Positions 14,249 through 28,560 of a stretch of 64,000 nt of DNA are shown here, in pieces. The notes under the pieces are model-generated. The model searched no databases. It worked only from the letters and a program-made list of their open reading frames with translations, and was not told the DNA's origin. The position numbers and the translations under genes were made by a program. Source of the DNA: Dipetalonema caudispina (taxonomy: Eukaryota; Nematoda; Chromadorea; Rhabditida; Onchocercidae); contig JABVXV010000107.1 in NCBI GenBank assembly GCA_013365325.1, forward strand, positions 1-64,000, read 5' to 3'. Each line of letters opens with the position of its first letter. Positions within the stretch are counted from its first letter, which is position 1.

Positions 14249-15597
14249 CTATACATGCGTATTCAACGGCTAACGGATTACAATTTAATTAAGTTGAAAA
14301 CAGCTAATTTCAAACTGTGCTTAAAATTAAATGAACAAGTTCTTACAAAGAGGGAAGAATAACAAGGATGGAAGGAAATGAGAAAAAAAATTGGGAAAAT
14401 TATTGAAAATTTCAAAAAAAAGAAAGGGAACTGTGTAATTCATTTCTTTCATCCTTCCTTTTTCTTTTCATATTTATTAAATGAAACAATAATTTTTGTC
14501 TTATTTTTCCTTCATTTCTAATTGCAAAACAAATAAAAATATTCAAACAATAAGAAAAGATCGCATAATTTGCTAAGTATATTGCATTTGGCATTAGCAT
14601 CTAAAATTTTGCGGAATTTTCATTCAAATATATCAGACAAATGATGAATGATAAATAATAGCAGTAACAACTGACAATTAAAATCCAACAAATTATAATT
14701 TGATAAAAACACTCTGGAATTTTTGTGATTTAAAAGACAATACAAATCAATCCATTTCGTTGAAATTTCATATTTGATAATAACATTTTTAGATTTAAAA
14801 GAAAAAAAGAGAATATTTTAGATTTTAAAAAAAATAATAAAAAAAAGGCCAATTTGTTTTTTTATCTATGAATAATTAGAATAATAAAAAAAAAAACTAT
14901 CCTATCCTCTTTCATTATGATAGCACTTTTAGTATAGGGAGAGAGAGGGAAAAATGGAAAGGGAGAGAGAGAGAGAGAGGGAGAGGGAGTGAAAAAATCA
15001 AGCAAATGATGGTAGTGATGAAATCTATTTTTGTTGTTTTGTTATGCAATAATTTCCCAAAGATTTAATCCTTTAACTTTTCCGTTTTTTCCCCTCTTTT
15101 AATTTTTTTAAACATTCATATTTTTTTTTTTTTTTTGCTATATAATTTTGAAATGGATAAACAAACAAAGGAGAAGTTCTGATTCAAAAAAAAAAAAAGT
15201 ACGATAAATGATAGAAAATAATGAGAGGGAATTTTGTTGGAAAAAAGAAAAAAAAAGATATAACATTAAATAAGATTATTAAAATTTCAATTAAATTTGA
15301 TAAATATTTAAGAAATTAATTAGAGAAAGTTTAATTGAAAAGATAATGAATAGATTCAAAAATATTATACTATATATTATTTTAATTAAAATCAACAGTT
15401 ATACTCGAATATTCATGTGATAATTCGAAATATGAATAAAATCTATGAAACAAATATGTTTCATTCATTTATCATTTTTTCATACTATCGTAAAACAATG
15501 AATAGAATAATTATTATTGAATTGATGATGATAAAAAAAAAAAGTGATACTTTTACTTTATTGTAGAGGATATTAGCATATTTATTTTCATTCATTC

Positions 15598-15663
15598 TAC
15601 CGTCTTTCTCATGTCTTCCTCATCCCGCCTCCCGTGATTTCTCACATTATCACGATCATTGAG
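15598..15663 (-). other. Small GC-enriched island, possible exon
   Basis: A minus-strand frame reads LNDRDNVRNHGRRDEEDMRK followed by a possible GTAGAA donor. It lies 320 bases from the island at 15983-16087 and could belong to the same gene. No convincing acceptor precedes it and the protein is not recognised. Confidence 0.15.
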
Positions 15664-15982
15664 TATTTTTAATCGGTTATTATTTCAATAAATCATTACA
15701 AGCTTAAGATTTTAGGATAACAATTGGATAGCAAAGAGGATGAAGGAGAAGTAATTTCTAAATAAATATTACCTATCCTATTACCATCACTTTTATAGCT
15801 TTATTTCTAAAATAATTTTAGGCATTGAATAAATTAGAATGTAAAAGGGTAAAATTGTGAGAGATGAATGGGATAAGATACGTAAAAATATATATATATA
15901 AATATAAATATATATGTGTACGTACATGACCTGATTCGGGATATAAAGAAGAGGAAGAAGTCATAAAAATCGGGTTTCTTAC

Positions 15983-16087
15983 AGGATCGATCAGATCAGG
16001 GTTATTTGCCAAACAGGGAATGAATCTGCCCGTTCGAGTAGTAACTCTGATCAAAATGGAAGATTCATCAAGTTCATCAACAGTCAT
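15983..16087 (-). other. Exon-like island, strand ambiguous
   Basis: This is a GC-enriched, non-repetitive stretch. On the minus strand an ATG at 16085-16087 opens 35 codons (MTVDELDESSILIRVTTRTG, then RFIPCLANNPDLIDP), ending exactly at a good GTAAGA donor (15982). On the plus strand the same junction is an excellent acceptor (TTTCTTACAG, AG at 15983-15984), after which one frame reads to a stop at 16088-16090, including SARSSSNSDQNGRFIKFINS. Both readings look coding and I recognise neither. The donor phase on the minus strand does not suit the exon at 4182-4290. Confidence 0.3.
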
Positions 16088-16212
16088 TAAAATATATTTC
16101 CTCTATCCATTCAATCCTTCTTCCTCTTCTTGCATTCCCCTTTTCTTCCATTCCTAAACATATTGTCCTTCTTTTCTCATTCAGTATTACACAATGGTAA
16201 TAAGAGAAGAAC

Positions 16213-16290
16213 GCGGGGAGCGGGGGGAGGGGGGGGGGGAAAGAGAGGGGGAAGGGAGGAAAAAGAAAAACGGGGAAGCGGGGGGGAAAA
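16213..16290. repeat. G-rich tract with quadruplex potential
   Basis: At least six G runs of four or more on the plus strand, including a run of about eleven, inside otherwise A/T-rich DNA. Contains GCGGGGAGCGGGGGG, a motif seen again near 32971 and 36181. Confidence 0.9.
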
Positions 16291-17444
16291 TTCATGAATC
16301 AACGAATCAGGATCTTACGACTTGCGTCTTATAAGAGCTGAAATAATACTCAAATTATTATTGGTTTTTCAACATTTATATAGGGCACGATATCTTCTAA
16401 CAATCACCATTATTATCACTCTCCTATTTTGATTACAATTAAGTTTAACAAATTTCATAGTTTAAAAATATATATACAATTATACTAACATATATAATAT
16501 TTAATAATCATATATTATACTAACAAATCAATTTGCTAAAGTTTTTTTTTTTTTTTCCGCTCCCTTTTTAATATTTAAGCTAAAAAATATGAGCAATCAT
16601 TAAAATTCTTACGGTAAATTTAATCGAGAAATTCATCATGAATAGATAGATAGATCAATGACCATTTCGATAAACAACTACGGCGAAGAAATTATAAGCA
16701 TACCAACAATCATTCAAGAAATAAAATGATACATTTATTATTTAATATCAAAATAACTGCCTATCATTTTCTTATGAATGTAATATTTTTCTCGTTTACA
16801 ACTTTTTAAATAACAATCAGAAAAAGATTCATTGCGGATTGTAAAAGGACGATTATTTGATGAGTAATGAATATAATGATAAATTGTATTTAGTTCAAAT
16901 TTGCATATATAATATTATTGGAGAAAATGATGGATAAATAAATGAGACAATGAATCAATCAACCATTGAAGAATTATTTTCAAAGATGATATTTGCTAAA
17001 TTTACATGCAAAATTAATGAGTAACTTAGGAGCTAATATTAAATACTATATACTACTATATCCATTTAATAAGCATCATATCATCAACAACATTATTAGT
17101 AGTGGATCGATACACATAAATAATTAGTTGTTAGTAGGTAAATATTAGATTGAAATTTTAAGGGAATATTTCAATTTTTTGATTGAATAATGTAAAATAA
17201 ATGTACCATTTTATATATTTGATTAATTTGAAATTTTTATTATTTATTTTTGACAGATTTTTTATTTCCTTTCATAACAATTGAAAATATTAAAAAGCTT
17301 AGTAAAATGTTGAATTTAAAAGTTTAATTTTGGTTATTAAAATTATTATCAATATACAAATAATTTTCGCGTAAAAAAATTGAAACGAATTGCTATCATA
17401 CAAAATAGGTTTCGAAGGAATCAGAAATTTGAACAACTGTAAAA

Positions 17445-17625
17445 ATGATAATAATAATTATTATTATTAATAACAATATTAATAATAATAACAATATAAT
17501 GATAATAATAAAAATAATAATAATAATAATAAAAATAATTAACAAATAGTAAATAATAAGTAATAATAATGGTAATAATAATAATGATGACAATAACAAT
17601 AATTGCATTAATGATAACAATAATG
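17445..17625. repeat. Degenerate (AAT)n field
   Basis: AAT units with many single-base changes. The open frames over it are only repeat translation. Confidence 0.92.
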
Positions 17626-18249
17626 ATGAGAAGCACTGATATTAACACTGATGATAATTACCCAATCATATAATGCCTAAGTAATTTGTATTGTCTAACT
17701 GTTCAGAAATTTTGTCAGAAAATAAAAAATTGAGAAAAATGCTTTGATTAATATTACACGAGCAAATAAAAAAAAAAAAAAAAGAAAAAGAGCTTTTAAG
17801 GGAGAAAAAAAAAAACCTTCCATGGAAACAAGAAAATTTCATGAAATTTAACATTTAAAATGAAAAAGACAGAAATGAATGTGTTATGAGTTGGGAAAGA
17901 GAGAGAGAAAATAGAGAGTGAAAGAGAGAGAGAAAGGGAGAGAGAATGATGCTAAAGTAAAAGTTCGGTAGTTCACTTGCCATTTTCAATTGGTTTTTTT
18001 TTTTTTTTTTTTTTTTGAAAAAGGTAATAAATCAATTCCATTGGAATAAATTGTCTTTTGTGTTACTTTCGTTTGCTTTCCATTAAATGTTGATAACAGT
18101 AATCATTTATTTTTGCTAAAAAATAAATGATATAAAGAAATTTTATATCATTTTAATACACTAATATTATTGTGATAAGATCAAAAATTATCATTGTTAT
18201 TTATCAATCTTTTTCTCCTTTTCCTATTACCCATTGTCCTTTGAAATAA

Positions 18250-18292
18250 ATCATCATCATCATCATCATCATAATCATCATCATCATCATTT
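18250..18292. repeat. (ATC)n microsatellite
   Basis: ATC units, one interruption. Confidence 0.93.
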
Positions 18293-18639
18293 TTCCGTTC
18301 TTTCATCATCTCTTCTTTCATACACTTATTATCATATGAAAACATACTTACAGTATTTATCATAATTATCATTCATTAATAATTTACTATACTTCTACAC
18401 TCAAACATACAATTACTTAAAAATATGCAAATTCATGCATAAAATGAATAAAGTTAAAATTAAGCGTAAACATTTCAATTTTAACAATTTGAAACTGAAA
18501 ATTTTTTTACACAATTAAAATTATCCTTGAAATATTTTATAAGACGACAATTTTAGCCCATTTCTAGACAAAATATAAGAGTTAGAAAATTTTCAATTCA
18601 AATATAAAATTTAAATTAAAAATTTAAAATTTAAACCAA

Positions 18640-18785
18640 TAATGACAATGCTATGAAGAAAACAGAAATCGATGTGAATATATTGGGCGAGAAGAAGTTT
18701 ACAATGCTCCTGCGATAGGAGACCATCTGCATCGTTAATCTGATCCTTGGGGAGATGGAAATTTTATTGCTGTAAATGAAGGATC
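18640..18785. other. Non-repetitive island, possible exon on either strand
   Basis: This stretch is visibly richer in G+C than the surrounding A/T sequence. On the minus strand it follows TTTACAG and one frame includes DQINDADGLLSQEHCKLLLA. On the plus strand, after an AAAACAG, frames read REEVYNAPAIGDHLHR then stop, or IDVNILGEKKFTMLLR then stop. Competing open frames prevent a call; no family is recognised. Confidence 0.2.
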
Positions 18786-19552
18786 AAATTTGATATCAAA
18801 TATATCACAAATATATATTTCATACGAAACGTTTATACATATATAATACATTCAAATATTAACATATAAATAACGTTTATTTCAAAAAAAAAAAAATTGA
18901 ACAAAAATAACGTAATAATGTAATAAAATGAGGAAAATTTTTTCTTAAATTCTCAATTTTTGTTTAATAATACAAAAATCGTTTATGCTTAATTCTTAAA
19001 ATAACTTCATCGTAATCGATATGAATTGTTTTAGTTAAATTTTAAAAATTAAAAAATTTCATCTTTCATCATCATTGCAAATTTTCAACAAAATAAGAAT
19101 ATAACGGAATGATATTTTCACTTCTCATATATTATCACTATAAGGGATAATTTTTAAATGTATTATTAAATTTGTTATTTAAATTTGTTCAATAACCAAT
19201 ACACTATTACTACAATAATAAAAGTTATATAGTGACATTAGAATAAATTGTAATCAAAAAGAAAAATTAGGGAGGAAAGGGGGAAAAAAAAAAAGGCAAA
19301 TATAAAATGAAAATTGATCAAAAATTATTTTGGATGATGGTAATTTAAACATTAAAGAATACGAAAAAAAAAAAAAAAGTTAAGAATTTTAAAGCAAATG
19401 ACTAAAAGAGAGTTATGTAATGTAAACAATAAAAAATTCTTTTTAAATTCTCCTAACAAATAAAAAAAAAAAAAAAGTGGAAATTTGAAGAAATTTCTTT
19501 CCAACCATGACGTATCCACTGATTTGTAGATATACACATACATATCTATCTA

Positions 19553-19585
<33 letters not shown>

Positions 19586-21084
19586 GCATATATATATATG
19601 TGCTATAAAATAACGTCATAGCGATTTTTTTTATTTTTGGAATTACATATTGATGTAACTTTTAGCAAAATAAAAAAAGAATAATAAAAAAAAAAAAAAA
19701 TGAATAATAATTTTTATGAAAGGAAAAAATGAATGGGAAATATTGATTTTCTACATTAAATTTCTATTTTTTATTATATTTCTTCTAACAATTTTTTATA
19801 CTTAACTGACAAATTAACATTTTAATCCATCATTCGAGACGTTAATTTCTAACAAAATTTATATCATTGTGATAATTTCGATGATAAAAATAAGATAAAT
19901 CAATTTGTTTATCATTATCTCTTCAATATAAAAGTATATATATAATTGATAGTAAAGTTTATTTATTAAGAAAACGACTGGTATGAAATCAACTAGAAAT
20001 AAAAAAAAGGAAAAGACTTGTCTACTAGGCTAATGACTTATAAAAAAAAAAAAAAAAAGTTCACTTGGCTCTGTCTAAGTTTGAATCTAATTCATTCTTT
20101 TGATTCTTATAAATATTCCTTTTTTTTTTCTCTCTCTCTCTCCCATTCCCTTCCTATTTAATAAATAAATGGATAAAAAAATAATTAATTTATTTACTAA
20201 AAATGCTAAATTATTTCCAAGTTTACTTTACATCTACAATAAAACTTTTCCATTGCAAAAGAGGGGAAAAATTATAATGTTATATTAGGATTGTGCAAAA
20301 AATATAATAGCCATGGGAAGAATATTGAAGCTAAGTTAAGCTTATTTACCTACTTTTTTAGATGTACAAATAAATTATTAAATTGTTTCTATAAATAAAT
20401 AATTTCTTATCACAAATATTTCAGATAACAATTATTTGAAGTATAATAAATTTACAACAATTTTTTGATTGTATCGTATTATTTTAACCATATTGTCTAT
20501 TATCGTTTATTTTTTGTATTAAATTGTTTACTCATTATTTGAGTAAAATATTTCCAAATAATCATGTTAAATGAATTATAAAGATGATAAAAAAAATTTC
20601 ATCGATAAGAAAAAATATGTTGCTTAATGATAATTCCTCTTTTATCACTGTTAAGAAATAATAATATGAAAAATTGTCACTATGTAAATGTGAAAGGATC
20701 ACATATTCGGTAAAAAGTGAAAGGTAAAATTATTGAAATCATCATTTGCTACTGGTAATATTATAATAATTGAAGTAGTAAATTGTGATAGGATTAAACT
20801 TGTACGATATTAATAATTATGATAGTTTTAATTATTAGTTATACAATATTATACGATGTTTGTTATTTATCATAAAGATTGTTAACTAAGCTATCATTTT
20901 ATTATTCACCTGTATGTAATAGTTAATTAGAAGCTTTCTTTGATTATTCTTTCATTAATGAGCCGTTGTTGTTTAACTTTTTCCCATCTATCCAACTCAA
21001 TTCATTCATCTTATTTCCATTTCCATGCAACTAAACCAACTGTGACAAACTTATTTAATGTCATTTCATGCTATAGTAATGTTT

Positions 21085-21088
<4 letters not shown>

Positions 21089-21139
<51 letters not shown>
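21089..21139. repeat. (CT)n microsatellite, about 25 units
   Basis: Longest uninterrupted CT array in the window. Confidence 0.97.
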
Positions 21140-21141
<2 letters not shown>

Positions 21142-21261
21142 CTCCTCTATTTTACTCCTATCATTAATGAAGAAGCAAAATTTCAAACGAATTACTAACA
21201 GGCAACACATTTCATTATCCCTCTTTCTTTTCTTTTCATACTCTTTTTAGCAATAATCATT

Positions 21262-21323
<62 letters not shown>

Positions 21324-21415
21324 CAACAATAATAATAACAATAACAATAATAATAATGATAACAATAATAAAACAATAGCAGTAATAATAGTAATAAAAA
21401 TAATAATAATGTTAA
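21262..21415. repeat. (AAT)n microsatellite
   Basis: Pure (AAT)n to about 21320, then degenerate AAT/AAC. Confidence 0.95.
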
Positions 21416-22279
21416 TGTTAAAGGAAAAAGAAATGATGACAATAAAAATAATGTAAGAATTGATTCCTTCTTCTGTTAAACGAATTAAATTTTTAATTTT
21501 AGCATAACTGTAAGAATTGCTTATATTCTATAATCACCATATACCATCAAATTATAATTATACTTTTGACCTTTGTAAGCGCAAATTTAACAGAATTTGG
21601 AAAAAAAAATATTAGTTTGAATATTTCGATTTTGTATGAAATTGTATTAACCCAAAAAATTAATCTTTTTTTCAAAATGTGAAGATAAATTATAATAGTC
21701 TTTTCTGTTACGAATACATTCATCTAATAAATTAATTAACTTATTAATACACATATGTATTATCATGAATAGACAACATTTTGATATGTGTGTGTAAATA
21801 TACATATTTCTAATTTTATGAAACGATGGTAAGTACTAAACATCGATATGGAATGGAATGATCTAAAGCAATTAGTCATATTTATATTTATCTTCAATCA
21901 ATTAAACGGATAAGAGGAAGACTACTTGTATTAAATAATGCATAAATAAATGAATATATTTGCATAATGAGAATCACTAAACTGGAATATATAAACAGGA
22001 AAAATAAATGGAAGTATAAATTGGTGAACTCGAATTTACTTTCTTGATATGTAGAACAAGGAAGTGAAATTATGTATATTTTTGAATTTTTATGCATAAA
22101 TAGAAAAAAAAAAAAACTGAAGGATAAAGATTCGTACAAAAAATTGTACGAAAATTTTTATTTTTTATTATAAGAAATTATTTTGTAACTTTTTTTTTGC
22201 AAACATTTTGCTTCATCGAATAGAAATGAAATGTCGACTAACTAAAATTGAAATTTGAATCATTGTTAATGACCTATAA

Positions 22280-22280
<1 letters not shown>

Positions 22281-22312
<32 letters not shown>
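22281..22312. repeat. Poly-A run of about 32
   Basis: Uninterrupted A run followed by a T-rich stretch. Confidence 0.95.
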
Positions 22313-22315
<3 letters not shown>

Positions 22316-22890
22316 TTTTTTTATTTTTTACAATTTTTCAAATTAAGTGTGATATATATATAACTGTTAATGTTACATTTTAATAGACAAGAAAAAAAAA
22401 AAAACAAAGGCAATTATAAGACATTAATTAATTATTTAGTTATACAAGAAAAAGTACTAAACCAAAAAAAAAAAAAAACCGTTTATGTATTTCGTATAGT
22501 TACGATTGTTATAGCATCAAAATTAGTTTTAAATTTGTTGTTTTCTTTTTTTTTCAATTATAGAAATACATTATTTTATGTTTCCGCTTCAATTAATCCA
22601 TTAAAATTGTTATTCAATTTCCTTCCTATTTGTACAAAATGAGAAAAAGTGAAAATGATAAAAGAAATAGTTAAACAATATTGCACATCACATAATATTT
22701 CACTATCTTTGTTATCCAACTATTTAACTTTACTATTTCATTAATTTCATGATGAAAAACAAATTTTAATGATCAAAAATCACATTGTAGCAAGTATTCA
22801 TTAAAAAAAAACTTCTTAAATTTCATGCTTACACAAGGCATAAAGTTTTAATTTTCCACTCCTCTTCTCATTTTTATCTTTCTCTGTATA

Positions 22891-22960
22891 ACACATACAT
22901 ACATACATACATACACATACACAAACATGCACATACATACATACATACATACATACATAT
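22891..22960. repeat. (CATA)n microsatellite
   Basis: CATA units with CA interruptions. Confidence 0.95.
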
Positions 22961-24400
22961 TTATTCACGTATCATCAATCGCAAGAAAATTTTAGGATTT
23001 AAAAAATCCAATAATATTTGCTTGAAAATTAAAAAATAAAATTCGACTCAAAAATAAAAATGAATAAAATTTCTTTTTTTTTCCTTTTTTCCTTTTTTTT
23101 TTTTTTTTTCGTAACATTTTAAATAGGAAATGATAGATAATGTTGTAATGAATGTGTTGATATGAAATTTGATCATATTTCAATTTTTCTTTTTTCATAT
23201 TTTGAATAGATTAGATAAGCGTTAAATTTTCCTTTATCTTCCTCTCTCTCTCTCTCTCTTCCTCTTCCCTTGCACAATGTTTAATAATGATTATATTTTA
23301 TTTAAAACAGATAGAAACCACATTATCATCATTTTGTTTCCGTAAATATCATTTAAGATAGAAATTAGCAATTTTACAAAAAAAAAAAAAAAGAGAAAAA
23401 ATTCGTTTTTTCTTTAAAGTTTAAAATGAAAAAATTTTCAATTTTATATTGATAAATATTTTTTTTTGTTGAGCAATATAGCTCTAACTTAAATTAATGA
23501 TAAAGCCCTAAGGCTATTACTATTAACAGCCTCTCATTTTGTACTTTAATTACATATCAGATAAGTTTATCGTTGGATTTACCCTTTTTTTTTTTTGTTT
23601 CAATAAACTATTTATAACTATAGAAATATATGTTAATCTATTAAGAGAATTTTTTTTTTTTTTTTATGTTAAATACATATCATTTACCTAAGACAATTAT
23701 CTTCTCGACTAAATGAATATTAATATTATTATTCCTAATTTCACATATATACTATCTATGCATACGTATAGTAATCTTTCAAAAAAAAAAAGAAAATTAT
23801 CAATTTTTATTAATAAAAGAAAAAAAGAATTTAAAAGAAAAAAAAAAGTGGAAAAAAAAATGAAAAAAAAAACAAAAAAAATTTGAAATGAAAAAAAAAA
23901 AAAACACAAAAAACAAAAAATAAAAAAAAGAAAAGAAGGAAGGGAAGAAACTACAATCGTATTTCACAAGTGATAAAAATCTTCCTTTATCAAAATGAAA
24001 AAAAAAAAAAAGAGAAAGAGAGAGAGAGAAAGAAAGAGAAAATATCGAAATAACAAATCGTTGTAGAAAAAAATATGTATATATATATTTGTACTTCTTC
24101 TTCGTCAACTATCAACCAAGCAAAATGAAAAAAAAAAAAAAGAAAGAAAGAAAGAAAGAAGAAAGAGAGACATTAAATTAAAAATATCACAAGGAACTGA
24201 TTCAAATTTCTTTTTTCTTCTTCTTGTTGATTGTGATACAAATTAGTGACGACATATCGATGATAACATATAACAAATTGAACTTTAATTTCTTATTTTA
24301 AGTTAATTATTATTCATTTCAACTAATAAAATATGCATGATATTATCATTCAATTTTTTCTATAAGAAAAAAAAAAGGATATAAAAGAATTGAAATTTGA

Positions 24401-24446
24401 TTTTGATCTAATCTTTACTAATCTTTTGATCTAATCTTTACTAATC
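24401..24446. repeat. Perfect 23-bp tandem duplication
   Basis: Two identical, directly adjacent 23-base copies (24401-24423 and 24424-24446), not made of a shorter unit. Confidence 0.97.
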
Positions 24447-25669
24447 TAATAGTAATCAGATATTTTCAATCTAACAAATAAAAAAGTTAAGCACTACTAA
24501 TTGATCATCCATTTATGTTAATATAATTATTATGAAGAAGTATTCGTAAGTCCCATTTAGTGTTAAGCATTAATGAGATGATTGTTAATAATAATATATT
24601 AAGTTATCAATATCTACTGCGGGATATTCGAAATCATCGTCTATTGCGGGAACAGTATGTAAAAATTTAGTTTTAATATATGATTATCATTACGATACTG
24701 CTATTCCCAGTAGTAATTGATAATTTCAGTGATACCAGGGAAAATTAGTAAGTCATTTAATTAATCTCTTATTTTTTATTTTGTATTTTAACAAAATGAA
24801 GGTAATAGTAGTGGATTTCGAATCATATACCATCGATTATATCTAAATATAAAGTGATTTTGGTGAATTTCAATCAGATTTTGAAAATTAATAAATTAAG
24901 CTGTTTGTTTGTACCAATCTAATCAAGAAAGGTTAAATAAATATCATCTGATCGATGGATAAATAAGTTAGGAAGATCTGTTGTGGTAAAAAAAAAAGAT
25001 GACAAAGTTATGCATCATAATAGCTACTAATATATGTATATGATATCGAGTAATAATTTGAAATATATGAAATAAATAAACAAATGATAAAAGAGAATTA
25101 AATTTCCGACAAAATAAATATTTCGATAATAAAGGGAAGTTTTAATTGAAGAAAAAATTATTAATTAAATTTATCAATTAAAAATAGGTAAGGGAATAAA
25201 ATGCATTGCTAATTGTTTGAAAATGCATGAAAACAAATAAGATTTATAGGCCTATCTTAAAAATATACCCAAATATTCATTGATAACATTTTCCCAATTG
25301 AAATTATTGAGGAAAATCATTAGAATAACTTTGACAAGCCTTTTCAAATATGCAAGAAATAAAACGGAAGATCTCTCTCTCTCTCTCTCGGGAAATAATC
25401 CATCATCATTCCTTTTTACCCTTTATACTATCTCAACCATGAAAATAGCTAGGCCTTGAAAATAGGCTTATTTTGGTATACATATATGTGTGCATCTAAA
25501 ATTACAGTAATATCCTGAATACAACAAGTTCAAATTTTTTGATATCATAATAAAAATGATATATAAAAACGCATAATAAACGATCAAAAAAAAAGAACAA
25601 AAAATCAAATCTTATCACTAAAAATCATCATCATTATCATTGTTGTTACTACTATTATTACCATCATCG

Positions 25670-25890
<221 letters not shown>

Positions 25891-26255
25891 TTAATGTTAT
25901 CATTATCACAATCATTTTACCTCTTCCATTCCTTCATTTCATCTTTTTTTTGTCCCTGTTTAAAAAGCCCAGCACTTACAAACCATTTTTCTTTCATTGG
26001 AATTCGATATTTTTCGTATGTGTAAAACCCTTAAGTTTTATCTCAATCATCGTCATTGTCATCAACTATTTTTCCTTCACTTTATTGCTACTTTTTTTCC
26101 CGGACCGAAAAAAAAGTAGAAAAAAAAAAAAAAAAGAGAAATAGGCCTAACTTCCCCTTATGCACCATCTTTTCTATCTTTTTCGAATGTTAGTTAATAG
26201 ATGCAAAAAGCTTACCTTTCTATATATTGATCCTACTTTAGAGAACAGAAAGCAA

Positions 26256-26298
<43 letters not shown>

Positions 26299-27082
26299 TC
26301 AACATAAAACCAATAAATAATATAATAATAAGAAAAAAGAGGAAATGAAAAGATAGACGGAATTTTTGATGTATCATTTCATTCTTTAGTAATTAAATCA
26401 AAAAAAAAAAAAAAAAAAAATTATATGAAATCGTAAATAAATTATCCGATATTATCAATGATAATTTTTTAATTTTAGATCCCAATATGTTGACATATCA
26501 TTCAATCAATCTTTTTTTTCCGATTAAATCATTTAATCAATAATTCTTTAATAATTTTCCGAAGTATCTTTTAATTAGTTTTTAGCAATTTTATTAATTT
26601 ATAAATAGAATGATAACAGTAACAACAGCAGTAGCTTATTATTTTCTTTAATAATAATCAAATATTTTTTCTTGTTCTGAACTTTGACATTTTTTTTTAA
26701 TAATTTCACTTAATTACTATTTGCCATAATTATTCATTAATTATTTAAATGAAACAACTTCAAAATTTAATTGCTTGAAAGTTTCAAAGAGACATTGAAT
26801 TAAATTAGCATAGATCAAATCAATCAATTCAAATTTATACCTTTCTTTAAAACATACTATCATTTTTATTTTATCAGCTTCATGCTATTCTTCAAGGATA
26901 CGATTAAAGTTGGGGTGAAAAAAAATCACTTTGATGAACATCGAATGTTGAAAACAAAAAAAAAAAAAGAAAAATCGCTTTCCTCAATTTTGCACTTAAA
27001 TGAATAACACGAAATCCTTCTTTTTTTCTTTCTTTCCTCATTCTCTCTCACTTCATTCTTTCTTACTCAAAGTTATTCTTTA

Positions 27083-27083
<1 letters not shown>

Positions 27084-27125
<42 letters not shown>

Positions 27126-27137
27126 GAAAAAAAAAAG
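27084..27137. repeat. Poly-A run of about 40, then AAACG and more A
   Basis: Longest homopolymer in the left half. Confidence 0.95.
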
Positions 27138-28017
27138 GAGCAAATAAATTTTACGAACTAACAAAAATATAAATATTGAAAAATAAATTAATAGTTTCTC
27201 AAGCCAATCAATTTATATTTCTTTTTTCTCTTTAACAAAAACTTTTTTCTCACTTTTTCCCTCACCTTTTTTTTTTTTAAAAAAAAAAATTTCTGCTAGC
27301 AAAAATATAAATAATTATTAATCACTATTAATTTCCTATTAAATACAACAAAAAATTACATTCAATTTCTATTCAGCCCAATATATCATATCTGTTTGAT
27401 AATAATTGATATGAGAAGATAGAAGAGCGAAAGGATAGAGGTAAAAAAAGATTTACGTAATAAATAATTGAAAATTGGAAATAAAAAATGAAATAAAGAA
27501 CTAGAAAGACAAGGAATTAATAATATGCTGAAAGATAAATAAAAGAAAAAAAAAATTCTCTCAACTTCCGTTCATATAATAAAACTTTCAATTTTTTCTT
27601 TTTCTTTCATTTTTTTTTCTTCTTCTTCTTCTTCCTTCCTACAACTAATATTTAATAAAAACAAATAATAAAAATACCAATAACAATACCAATAATAATA
27701 ATAATAAACTTATAATATAAATATGAAATGACAAATATTCATATTCTAATAAATCATATAATAGAACAATATTTTAACAAATTTTTTCTAATCGAATTCT
27801 CATATACATATTTTTTTTTTTTTTAAATTAATTTTCCTTATTCCTTTCAAATTGAGTATTGTTTTGTTAACTTGAAATACTTCGAAAGTTTAAACTTAAC
27901 AAAATAAAAATTGAAGAGATTCTAAAATTTCGATCTCGACCCACTGAAACAGTTGTTTGAAGAGAAAAGAAGCAAAATTTGGTTAAACATTGATCATACT
28001 TTACTGTTTGTATATTG

Positions 28018-28023
<6 letters not shown>

Positions 28024-28051
<28 letters not shown>

Positions 28052-28114
28052 TGTATGTATGTATGTGTGTGCGTATGTATGTGTGTATGTATGTATGTGT
28101 ATGTATGTATGTAT
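28024..28114. repeat. (TATG)n microsatellite
   Basis: About 20 TATG units with TGTG interruptions. Confidence 0.96.
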
Positions 28115-28379
28115 GAACAAAAAAATTAGCTTCTATAATTTCGGAATGACAATTTTATAATTCGAAATGAAATATTTCCTAATTCACTTCCTCATACAAA
28201 AATAATATTTCAGTAAAATATTCATAATATCTATAATTGGATAATATATTTCAAGTATTATCAGCGAATGGAATATCAAAAGTAATCATTTACAGATCGG
28301 TTAATAATAATAATAATAGAATAATGTTAAATCAGATAATTTTCCGTCTATTTTTTTTTTTTTTTTGGTAACTTTTGTA

Positions 28380-28560
28380 AGGTAACTTACTCGTCCGGAA
28401 TCTCTCATAAGAATGAAGCATGAAATTCCTCAATTATTCCGCACAATGTATTTCAATTTCAGCAGATGTAACAATTAGATTCCGTAAGGTCAGTTCGAAT
28501 CTGTTTCGATTCAGAACTTTGCATCCGATAATTGACGTTTTTACTTAAATTTGAAAGCAT
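28380..28560 (-). other. Non-repetitive island with a consensus minus-strand splice donor
   Basis: The minus strand has GACGA followed by GTAAGT (donor at 28390), a full match to the donor consensus. Upstream lie short open frames such as MLHSYERFRT and MQSSESKQIRTDLTESNCYI. It could be an untranslated or alternative first exon. No protein family is recognised. Confidence 0.2.

Larger units (their letters stand above)
4303..15597. other. Simple-sequence desert, no gene seen
   Basis: A/T-rich DNA with many poly-A/T runs and short CT, GA, CA and ATT arrays. I found no exon with both a plausible protein and splice signals. All open frames are repeat translation (poly-Leu, Ser-Leu from CT arrays, Lys-rich from A runs). 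Confidence 0.75.

Noticed and set aside
23709..24108. Phe-rich minus-strand frame of about 100 codons
   Set aside because: It is produced by consecutive A runs on the plus strand.
28485..28515. AGTTCGAATCT, like a tRNA B box
   Set aside because: The flanks do not form a T-arm stem and no A box or acceptor stem is present.
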